Shown one piece after another: positions 30,784-37,828 of a stretch of DNA of 44,161 nt. Position 1 is the first letter of the stretch. Each line of letters begins with the position of its first letter. Below the pieces are notes generated by a model, which saw only the letters and a program-made list of their open reading frames with translations, did not search any database and was not told where the DNA came from. The translations under genes were made by a program, and so were the position numbers. This DNA comes from Ignavibacteriota bacterium (GTDB taxonomy: Bacteria; Bacteroidota; Ignavibacteria; Palsa-1295). The stretch is from the NCBI GenBank assembly GCA_003151825.1, contig PLYO01000044.1, positions 31,016-75,176 of the forward strand, written 5' to 3'.

Positions 30784-31071
30784 TCAGTTCGTGTGCTTTT
30801 CTTCCTTGAATTTTCCCACAATGGTTTGAAGCTTCTGGACCACTTCGCTCCGTTTCAGGCCAGCTTTCGCCTGAAAAACGGTCATTTTGAATTGCGGGCG
30901 CGAGCCACCGGGCGAAACCGATCCGACGAAGAAATCGGAGTGCTTCCAGCCGGTCTCACGCAGCGATTCCTGGATTAAGGAGACCTGTAAGCGGCTGAGC
31001 GGTGTGGAAATGCGGATATTTGGCTCTTCGGTGCCGGGTAGTAATTCTTTCTCTTTCGACTGCATACGCAT
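30784..31071 (-). CDS. Small conserved-looking protein of unknown function
   Basis: 95 residues (or 93 from the second ATG). It contains NIRISTPLSRLQVSLIQESL and a basic C-terminal helix (KRSEVVQKLQTIVGKFKEEK). It ends 24 bases before the crotonase start, so it is probably the first gene of that operon. No domain recognised; the length and even composition argue that it is real. Confidence 0.55.
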   Translation of the reverse strand: MRMQSKEKELLPGTEEPNIRISTPLSRLQVSLIQESLRETGWKHSDFFVGSVSPGGSRPQFKMTVFQAKAGLKRSEVVQKLQTIVGKFKEEKHTN

Positions 31072-31161
31072 AGGTGGTTCTGAAAATTTTTATGAAAAGA
31101 TGAGTTGTTTTTAGCAGAGCGGCTCTAACCGCAAGCACCCTCGGAAAAGTGCCGGTTTTTT

Positions 31162-31191
31162 TTTGCCACAATGGGGAACGGCGTATATTTC
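31162..31191 (+). promoter_or_regulatory. Putative Bacteroidota-type promoter
   Basis: TTTG at 31162-31165 and TATATTTC at 31184-31191 with an 18-base spacer, close to the -33/-7 consensus. The gene start at 31272 is about 75 bases downstream of the expected transcription start. Confidence 0.4.
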
Positions 31192-31271
31192 GGGTGCGTT
31201 CTCAAATCCCGGCCTTTCCATTTCCCCGTAATTTTCGATAGGCCGGCATAACAGGGTTTTCAAAAATTCTT

Positions 31272-32501
31272 ATGCTTTCAAGACGCTTTTTTGCGGCTTT
31301 TTTCATCTCGGCGCTCCTGGTTTCGAGCGCGTCCGCGCAATTCGTTCATACGTCCGTTACGACGCACCCACGCGCGGTGCAGCACGCTCTGAATGCCCCT
31401 CCGACGGTTCAATCGGCGCTGCCATTCGAGGTCATTCAGGCCGATACGAATCAGGTGCAAGTAAGCACGAATAATCCGCTGGCATTCACCTCCACGGTCC
31501 TGAATCAATCCTCGACCCCGATTTCTGTCTATTTCAAACGGCCGCAGCCATTAGTGCCATGTGGCTGGAACTCCAGCGTGTGCTGGGGAACATCCTGTTA
31601 CTCTGATAGTACCGATAGCGTTACATTGTCATCGCCGCTTGCTCCGGGTGCATCCGCATCTCTTATTCTCGATGTGGATCCAGGGCTTGGGGATGTTCCC
31701 GACAGTGCGACCATCTGGATGTGGGTGGGCATTGCCGGATCGACGACGGATACCGTGATGCTTCCGTTTCATGTTTCATTCATCCCGGCAAATCCGCCAA
31801 TTGTTTTTCAATGGTCGAGCATTACCGGAAATGCGACCTTCGATTCCACCTTTGTCGGCGCGGGTACGCACACGCTCTCCAATTTGCTGACAAATGGCCT
31901 TTGTCATGGCGCGGATTACAATTTTACCATTCAGGACTCGCTGCTGCCTCAAGGCTGGACCCTGAGTACCTGTGTCCAAAATTCCTATTTGGATACGTGC
32001 ACATCCGGTACTGCATTACAAAGTAATTTTTCCGATTATGGCGATTCGACATACTTGCAAAGAGTCAACTTCACGCTCCATGTTCCTGCACTGACCGCGC
32101 CGGATTCCGCGGTAGTTTATTTTGGCGTACATCCGGCGACATCGAATCCTGCGGATTCGGAGGCTTATCGATTTGCAATTGTCGTCCAGCCCACGCCGAG
32201 TGGCGTGGCGAATGCGCCGGACGATCGCGCAGGGCTTGTCGTCACCAACGCATGGCCGAATCCGCTGCATCCATCTTCGACGCTTCATCTTGAAGTTCTG
32301 ACCGACGAGCAGGGGCCCGCGAGCGCCCGCATTTTCGATCTGGATGGTACGTTGAAAGCCACGCACGATCTCGGGCAGTTGAGCGTGGGATCGAATGAAT
32401 TACAAGCCGCGCTCCCGGATCTTCCGAGCGGCGAATATATCATTCGCGTTGGGCAGGGGACTTCCGCTTCCGAGGTGGTCAGGATCAATTATATCAAATA
32501 G
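31272..32501 (+). CDS. Secreted protein with T9SS sorting domain
   Basis: 409 residues. Signal peptide FFAAFFISALLVSSASAQ. The body has Ig-like beta-sandwich character (TFTL-type alternating strands), with paired cysteines in VPCGWNSSVCWGTSCYSDS, NGLCHGADYN and STCVQNSYLDTCTS that could form disulfides after export. The last 80 residues are a T9SS type A sorting domain (VTNAWPNPLHPSSTLHLEV, RIFDLDGTLKATHDL, DLPSGEYIIRVGQG). Function unknown. Confidence 0.82.
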   Translation: MLSRRFFAAFFISALLVSSASAQFVHTSVTTHPRAVQHALNAPPTVQSALPFEVIQADTNQVQVSTNNPLAFTSTVLNQSSTPISVYFKRPQPLVPCGWNSSVCWGTSCYSDSTDSVTLSSPLAPGASASLILDVDPGLGDVPDSATIWMWVGIAGSTTDTVMLPFHVSFIPANPPIVFQWSSITGNATFDSTFVGAGTHTLSNLLTNGLCHGADYNFTIQDSLLPQGWTLSTCVQNSYLDTCTSGTALQSNFSDYGDSTYLQRVNFTLHVPALTAPDSAVVYFGVHPATSNPADSEAYRFAIVVQPTPSGVANAPDDRAGLVVTNAWPNPLHPSSTLHLEVLTDEQGPASARIFDLDGTLKATHDLGQLSVGSNELQAALPDLPSGEYIIRVGQGTSASEVVRINYIK

Positions 32502-32897
32502 ATATTAAAGCAGTGCTTTTATTCGAAAAATTCAACGGTTGAGCGATATTTCGCTATCGTTAATCGTGAAAGTTGTCCACTCATTATCCCGAAAACCTCA
32601 GTGCTTGGAACGAATTCCAAGCCGAAAATAGTGTGAACGAATCTCTCAGTCAATCACCATAATTTGCATGGAATGAAGCATTTCCAGAGTTATCAACTTA
32701 TCCTCATCCTTGTTTGAACATCTATGTGTGTAACTCTTGAGATATGCACCGACTTATCGACAGGCAAAGGGATAAATTTCCCCTGCATCAATTCCGCCCT
32801 TTATTATCGCATTTCGTCGTGTTGAAAATGAGCCGGAAGCACGACTATCAGGCGGATGAAGCATTAAGGCCGATTCATCTCGCGTCCCATCGCATTT
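32502..32897. other. Intergenic region with a cluster of DnaA-box-like 9-mers
   Basis: No gene is convincing here. Two 9-mers differ from TTATCCACA at one position (TTATCCTCA 32698-32706, TTATCGACA 32754-32762), and three more at two positions (32573-32581, 32584-32592, 32690-32698), all on the plus strand. The region is AT-rich. It could be a DnaA-binding cluster or a chance feature; no dnaA, dnaN or gidA gene is nearby. Confidence 0.3.
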
Positions 32898-33626
32898 TTA
32901 TTCGTTCCCGATCATCGTGCGAGTGATGAAATCTTCGATTGCGGCATTCACCATTGCAGGTCGCGATTGTCCTACAAGATGCTTCGCGCTTAGGATGACG
33001 ATAATGTTTTGTCCCGGCTTTGGACATGTAATAATATGGTCGAGTTCGCCGTGAATTCGGATGAATGGCACGGCGATTTCACATCCGCGCATGGTCAGCG
33101 ATGCTTGCCAATGAGCAAGCGCGCGGTATCCTTCGCGGAACAGTCCGCGCGGCAGATCGTGGTACATCGCGTGGGCAAGCTGGATTTCCTGCTCGGAAAG
33201 TCCCGATACCATACGCATGACCGGCGTGATGAAAATTTCCGCTGCTCGATAAACCCATAGCGGAAGCCACCGGCTAATATATCTGCCAAAGAGTCGAGGG
33301 ATAAGACGAAGCTCCCTCGAAGAAAATAATCCGCCAATGAGGATAAGTCCTCGCACGGAAATATACTTCGTCATTTCCTGACCGATGGCCGAGCCAAGCG
33401 AGTAACCCGCGATAAAGAGCGGTCGAGCTAAATCTATTTCATGCGCCGCAAGCAGGCGCTCGCAAAACCGCTTTGCGTAATCCGCCAGGGATTCGCCGCG
33501 CTCGAACGGAATGTAATCCGGCGCGATGAGCGTGTAAGGCAGCGCGCGTTGTGTGTGCGCCATCCGGTGATCCCCGCCGAGGCCGGGAAGAAAAAGAAGC
33601 TGAATGTGCTTTGGATTGTGTAACAA
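32898..33626 (-). CDS. Alpha/beta hydrolase
   Basis: 242 residues from a TTG codon; an in-frame stop lies nine codons upstream and no ATG occurs before residue 22, which would be past the conserved first strand (IQLLFLPGLGGDHRM). The nucleophile is Ser76 in IAGYSLGSAIG. The acid and His are in RIHGELDHIIT and SAKHLVGQSRP. The oxyanion motif is the usual LPGLGG. Substrate unknown. Confidence 0.8.
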   Translation of the reverse strand: MLHNPKHIQLLFLPGLGGDHRMAHTQRALPYTLIAPDYIPFERGESLADYAKRFCERLLAAHEIDLARPLFIAGYSLGSAIGQEMTKYISVRGLILIGGLFSSRELRLIPRLFGRYISRWLPLWVYRAAEIFITPVMRMVSGLSEQEIQLAHAMYHDLPRGLFREGYRALAHWQASLTMRGCEIAVPFIRIHGELDHIITCPKPGQNIIVILSAKHLVGQSRPAMVNAAIEDFITRTMIGNE

Positions 33627-33663
33627 AACCGTGGGGGTGGGTGTGATTATTTATAGATGAGAA
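33603..33663 (+). repeat. Two-copy element GAATGTGCTTYGG...TGTAACAAAACCG (copy 1)
   Basis: Shares GAATGTGCTT, GTGTAACAAAACCG and GATTATT with 37725-37775. Copy 1 overlaps the 5' end of the hydrolase gene on the other strand and lies about 160 bases upstream of the propeller gene start at 33824. Confidence 0.6.
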
Positions 33664-33732
33664 TAAGAACTTTTTGTTGGTTTCGATTCCGACCCCAAAA
33701 ATGCTTTTCATGCAACCGGCTCAAAAATGTAT

Positions 33733-33740
33733 TATCTTTG
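33733..33740 (+). promoter_or_regulatory. Putative -7 box (TATCTTTG)
   Basis: Fits TAnnTTTG, about 80 bases before the ATG at 33824 that would start the heptamer-interrupted propeller gene. No good -33 element is seen at the usual distance. Confidence 0.3.
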
Positions 33741-33854
33741 TATGATAGTCGTTTGCAGTTACGCCCGCCCGAATGAAGAGCGAGTGAGTTTTTGAAGCAT
33801 TTTTTGCTGTTTTTGGAGGGGAAATGAAACTTTTCCAGTCATCAGAGTACAATT

Positions 33855-33917
33855 CGGCCATCGGCCATCGGCCATCGGCCATCGGCCATCGGCCATCGGC
33901 CATCGGCCATCGGCCAT
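33855..33917 (+). repeat. CGGCCAT heptanucleotide array, nine perfect units
   Basis: Nine identical 7-base units followed by CGG. The array sits between an ATG with a Shine-Dalgarno-like GGAGG (33815-33819, ATG 33824) and a signal-peptide-coding frame. Because 7 is not divisible by 3, each unit gained or lost moves the frame by one. Confidence 0.97.
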
Positions 33918-34022
33918 CGGAGGGCCGTATTCGGCTCGTTAGCGTTAGGACTTCTAAACCTAACTCTCGCTTCTTCAACGCCGCAGCCCGTTGCGCGCGT
34001 TGATCGTCTCTATTGGGATCAT

Positions 34023-34970
34023 GTGGAGGGTTTTTGTCTCGCGGATTCCGTGGGCAAAGAAATTTATGCCGGAAGCCGAAATCGGCTCTATTATTCCTCG
34101 GATTTCGGGCAAAGCTGGACGCATCTCGGCGATCTTCCGAAGGTTACGTTAATCAGGCAAATCGTTCCGATTAGCAGAGGAACGATTTTTATCAATTCGT
34201 CCAAGGGCACATACGGCGAAGCCTTTTTAAGCACGGATTCAGGACGTACTTTTTGTGTGTGTTTGCCTTCTACTGGCGCCGGGAATTGCGCGTACTTTGA
34301 TTCGGAAAAACATACATTATTCGCTGCTTCCGAAAAACCATTTAACTTAATGCGCTCCGAAGACAGCGGTTTCACATGGATACCGGATGGCAGCAAGCTT
34401 GATTCCATAAATGACCCACATGTTTGTTCGCTGCTTGTTAGCGACGGCTCCTTTGGAAGGACATTCTATATCTCGACATCGAGCCCGGCAAGAATTTATT
34501 GCAGGGCAGAACGTGAGGATGAGTGGCGGAAGTGTTTCACCGATCCCCTGAAAGTATGGAACCGAGAGCTTCCACTCATAACGAAGTGGGGAAAACAGCT
34601 TGTTGCATGCGTGGCAAGCGGTCCACACGGTTCTTTAGAAAAAATATATCTTTCCGATAACGACGGAGCGAATTGGAGAGGGATTATTTGCCCATTCAAC
34701 ATCTGGGGAGCGGGGGTTAATGCTTCCGATCCGAAAACAATGTGGGTGGGGAATTACGGAACATGGCTGAAAACCAAAGATACGATTGCATTGCAATATA
34801 CGCAAGATGAAGGCCGCACGTGGCATTCCATCCCGAATTGCGGAGCACAATACTTTTGGCAGTTGCAGGTTCTCGCGGACAGCACGCTCTATGCCGCAAC
34901 AGATTTTGGCTTGATGCGCGTCAAACTCAACTCCCCCGCCTTTTTAAGGAGGGGGTTGGTGGGTGGTTAA
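34023..34970 (+). CDS. Beta-propeller protein with out-of-frame signal peptide and truncated end
   Basis: 315 residues if started at the GTG at 34023. Blade motifs include SSDFGQSWTHLG, STDSGRTFCVCL, SEDSGFTWIPDG, SDNDGANWRGI and TQDEGRTWHSI. The frame is open further upstream to 33828 and encodes a good signal peptide (VFGSLALGLLNLTLASSTPQ), but it contains no start codon there. An ATG at 33824 with GGAGG in front is in another frame and runs into a stop at 34001-34003 after nine heptamer units; with eight units it would join the signal peptide and propeller frame. The C-terminus (NSPAFLRRGLVGG) and the stop codon are encoded by a palindromic repeat, so any T9SS domain is lost. It is either phase-variable or decaying. 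Confidence 0.65.
   Translation: MEGFCLADSVGKEIYAGSRNRLYYSSDFGQSWTHLGDLPKVTLIRQIVPISRGTIFINSSKGTYGEAFLSTDSGRTFCVCLPSTGAGNCAYFDSEKHTLFAASEKPFNLMRSEDSGFTWIPDGSKLDSINDPHVCSLLVSDGSFGRTFYISTSSPARIYCRAEREDEWRKCFTDPLKVWNRELPLITKWGKQLVACVASGPHGSLEKIYLSDNDGANWRGIICPFNIWGAGVNASDPKTMWVGNYGTWLKTKDTIALQYTQDEGRTWHSIPNCGAQYFWQLQVLADSTLYAATDFGLMRVKLNSPAFLRRGLVGG
34929..34970. repeat. C-rich/G-rich palindromic element at gene end
   Basis: CTCCCCCGCC / AAGGAGGGGG core plus GGTGGGTGG, the same family as 17342-17410 and 43432-43466. It provides the last 13 codons and the stop of the propeller gene. Confidence 0.8.
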
Positions 34971-35094
34971 CGACTTCAAGACGATAGAAATAAACGCGAG
35001 GATGGGAGTGGTTACGGTTCCTGCCTCGTTCAATTTGGTAAACAGATTCCGATGGCCCGCAACCGGCTAAAGGATCTTTTTTGAACTAATTCGT

Positions 35095-35625
35095 ATGATA
35101 ACATTCATAACTCGAAGATACTCTGCGCTTTTAGCTGCGGCTTTCTTGGCTTGTGCCGTTTTGGGGTTTACGAAAGAAGGCCTTGCTCAACCACCACCGC
35201 CCTGCAAAACATGCCTTCAGGCCTTCGACGACAAAGATTCGTGCTTATGCCAGGGGCCCCCCGACAGCATCTGCATCGGATGCCACACGTGGGTTCTAGT
35301 TAATACCTGCGACTCCTGCCTCACTGCTATCTCGATAAATAGTAAGGGCGGGCCCCCCTTTACCACTTGCTGTGTAGTGGTTCAAGAGCCAACTCATGAA
35401 ACATGGACCGTGGACTCAATCAGCCCTGGCTGGGTTATATACAGAGCCCCAACCGGGAGCTGTTTAAGTAATTCGCCTGGGCACAACCAGCTCCAGATTA
35501 CCACTTGCGGTCTCACGACAGGTGATCATGCGTACCTCTCTTGGGCACCCGGGCAAGGTGGTGGTCCAACTCCCCCATGCGACACAACCGGAGGCGATCA
35601 GGATGTTCTTATTACCGTGCCATGA
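35095..35625 (+). CDS. Small secreted cysteine-rich protein
   Basis: 176 residues. Signal peptide LLAAAFLACAVLGFTKEGLAQ, then a Pro run and a dense set of cysteines (PPCKTCLQAF, DSCLCQGPPD, CIGCHTW, NTCDSCLT, TTCCVVV, TGSCLSN, ITTCGLTT, PPCDTTGG). The CX2C pairs could bind metal or form disulfides; CIGCH also fits the haem c motif CxxCH, but no other cytochrome feature supports that. No T9SS domain is obvious. It overlaps nothing and ends 14 bases before the next start. Family not recognised. Confidence 0.65.
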   Translation: MITFITRRYSALLAAAFLACAVLGFTKEGLAQPPPPCKTCLQAFDDKDSCLCQGPPDSICIGCHTWVLVNTCDSCLTAISINSKGGPPFTTCCVVVQEPTHETWTVDSISPGWVIYRAPTGSCLSNSPGHNQLQITTCGLTTGDHAYLSWAPGQGGGPTPPCDTTGGDQDVLITVP

Positions 35626-35639
35626 CTGTTCGAAAAAAC

Positions 35640-37694
35640 ATGAAAACAAATCGTTCGTTTCATTTCTTTTTATGGGCCATCGCCATGCTGGCGATGGCCC
35701 ACACTTCCGAAGCTCAATGGGTCCAGACAAATGGCCCGCATAACGAAATCCTCACGTATGGCGGGGACGTCAGTTGTCTTGCGTCAATCGGAAATAAGCT
35801 CTTCGCCGGTGAGTCGGGTCTGCTTCTTTCCACTGACAGCGGAACGAGCTGGACTCAGGTGACCGGCGGATTGAGCGGACTTGGCGTGGGGACGCTGCTC
35901 GTTAGTGGTGACAAGATCTTTGCGGGCACGATGGGTGGCCTTTTCCTCTCGACCGATAGCGGCACAACATGGAATCTCATGCCTGTTGACACTTCCGTTA
36001 TCTCGGTAACCTCGATCGCCGTAAGTGGCAGAGATCTCGTTGTGGTAAGCCAAAGTGGATTTTTGTCAACGACATTCTTTTCAACGAATAATGGCCTGAG
36101 TTGGAATGTGGTTGACAGTGAATTGCCACCTGACGTCACCTGCTTGGCAGTAATAGATGGAAATATTTATGCGGGGACGTATGATGGCGTATTCCTTTCT
36201 AACAACAATGGCGCAAATTGGACGCCAACCGGTACGGGACCGAGGTATGTCAGGGCGCTTGCCGTGAACGGCGGAAATCTCTTTGCGGGCACGGACAACG
36301 GAATGTTTCTTTTAAACGGTAACGGCGGAAGCTGGACGGAGGATACCATCGGCCTACCCGATTCGCCCATCTATGCGCTCGCGGCAAACGGGCAGAACCT
36401 TTATGCGGGCACATCAGGCAGCGGAGTTTTTCTTTCGACGAACAATGGAACGAGTTGGAGTGCCCTCCCGGACAGCGGATTGACCTATCCCTATATTTCC
36501 GCGCTCCTGATAAACAATGGAAATCTTTATGCCGGAACAGCAGGAAGCGGTGTTTTTCTTTCCACGGATAACGGCGCGCATTGGACGGTGCATAATCCAC
36601 TTACCTTAATTACTTCCCATATTTACGGGGTGGATACTGTAGGCGGAAGCCTTTTTGCCTGCACCGAAGCGGGGTTATTCGTTACTACCGATAGCGGCGC
36701 GAGCTGGACTCCGGACAGCAACGGGATGGGCGCTATATCCATTAGCTCGGTGATCGCCAGCGACGGGAATCTTTTTGCCGGAACGTACAGCGACGGCGTT
36801 TTTCTTTCCACCAACAACGGGTTACATTGGACTGCCGTGGATAGCGGTTTCACATATCAGGGTTTGAGTGTTAAAACACTTACTCAATATGCCGGTGTTC
36901 TCTATGCTACAACGATCGGCGGACTATTCGTCTCCACGAACAACGGCACAAGCTGGAGCAATCCGGCCTTCCGCGGTCAAGGAGTGAACGCCAACTCGTT
37001 CGCAATTATGGGTACGAATATGATTGCGGGTGTGCAAGGCGATGGTGGTTCGCAAGGCGGCATTTACTATTCACCGGATAGTGGAGTAGATTGGTCCCCC
37101 GTGCAGGACGTTCCGGCTCTGTCGAACGTCAATGCGCTTGCAGTGATCGGCACCTCCATCTACGCGGGAACCAGCAGCGACGGCGTGTGGCTTTCGACCG
37201 ACAATGGGTTAGATTGGACCGAAGCAAACGGTGGCTTAACCGATTTGAATGTCACCACGCTACTGGTGAGTGGAACGAATCTTTTTGCGGGTACAAGCAT
37301 CGGTCACATTTTCCTATCGTCGGATAGTGGCACGAGTTGGACTTCTATCGGTAGTGGGTTGCGTGTTAACGAGGAGATTACATCGCTGGCGGTGAAAGAC
37401 AGCAATCTATACGCGGGAACTCCCGACTCGGGCATTTGGCGACACTCGCTTGCTCCGCCTCCCAGCGCCGTTGCGCAAACACCGGCAACCCATCCCGATG
37501 TTCAATGCTACCCCAATCCCGCGATGAGTAGCATCACCATCGCATCATCCGCCGGCCCGCTCACGATTCTCGATCCACTTGGCCGGAGTTATGAAGCAAA
37601 GCAAACCGCGAACACGCTCGATATTTCCTCGCTTCCATCGGGCGTGTATTTTGTGAGCGATGGGCACAACCGAATGAAATTTGTAAAAGAATGA
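35640..37694 (+). CDS. Large repetitive beta-propeller protein with T9SS sorting domain
   Basis: 684 residues from the ATG at 35640, chosen for the signal peptide FHFFLWAIAMLAMAHTSEAQ. The body is built of about 13 near-identical modules of about 42 residues, consensus 'NGNLYAGTxxSGVFLSTDNG' then 'xxWT' and a short connector. The regularity at DNA level suggests expansion by unequal exchange. The last 65 residues are a T9SS sorting domain (CYPNPAMSSITIASSAG, ILDPLGRSYE, SLPSGVYFVSDG). A cell-surface binding or adhesion role is inferred. Confidence 0.88.
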   Translation: MKTNRSFHFFLWAIAMLAMAHTSEAQWVQTNGPHNEILTYGGDVSCLASIGNKLFAGESGLLLSTDSGTSWTQVTGGLSGLGVGTLLVSGDKIFAGTMGGLFLSTDSGTTWNLMPVDTSVISVTSIAVSGRDLVVVSQSGFLSTTFFSTNNGLSWNVVDSELPPDVTCLAVIDGNIYAGTYDGVFLSNNNGANWTPTGTGPRYVRALAVNGGNLFAGTDNGMFLLNGNGGSWTEDTIGLPDSPIYALAANGQNLYAGTSGSGVFLSTNNGTSWSALPDSGLTYPYISALLINNGNLYAGTAGSGVFLSTDNGAHWTVHNPLTLITSHIYGVDTVGGSLFACTEAGLFVTTDSGASWTPDSNGMGAISISSVIASDGNLFAGTYSDGVFLSTNNGLHWTAVDSGFTYQGLSVKTLTQYAGVLYATTIGGLFVSTNNGTSWSNPAFRGQGVNANSFAIMGTNMIAGVQGDGGSQGGIYYSPDSGVDWSPVQDVPALSNVNALAVIGTSIYAGTSSDGVWLSTDNGLDWTEANGGLTDLNVTTLLVSGTNLFAGTSIGHIFLSSDSGTSWTSIGSGLRVNEEITSLAVKDSNLYAGTPDSGIWRHSLAPPPSAVAQTPATHPDVQCYPNPAMSSITIASSAGPLTILDPLGRSYEAKQTANTLDISSLPSGVYFVSDGHNRMKFVKE

Positions 37695-37724
37695 CTGGAT
37701 GAGGGATTTTTGGGTATTTATAGA

Positions 37725-37775
37725 ATGTGCTTCGGTGGGTGTAACAAAACCGGGCGAGTGAGATTATTATAGGTG
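37725..37775 (+). repeat. Two-copy element GAATGTGCTTYGG...TGTAACAAAACCG (copy 2)
   Basis: Similar to 33603-33663. It lies about 55 bases upstream of the T9SS protein gene starting at 37829, in the same orientation, and may carry promoter or regulatory sequence. Confidence 0.6.
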
Positions 37776-37828
37776 CGTGTAAGTATTTTTCACTGCTTTT
37801 GACTTCAATTTTTAAGGAGCGTATCGGA

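Noticed and set aside
33855..33917. Possible CRISPR array
   Set aside because: Units are 7 bases and directly contiguous with no spacers, and there are no cas genes in the window.
33721..33978. Minus-strand open frame with repeated DGRWPMA
   Set aside because: It is the other-strand translation of the CGGCCAT array; no start signal or homology supports it.
35275..35290. CIGCH in the Cys-rich protein as a haem c site
   Set aside because: Single CxxCH within a dense cysteine pattern and no axial-ligand context; a chance match is more likely.
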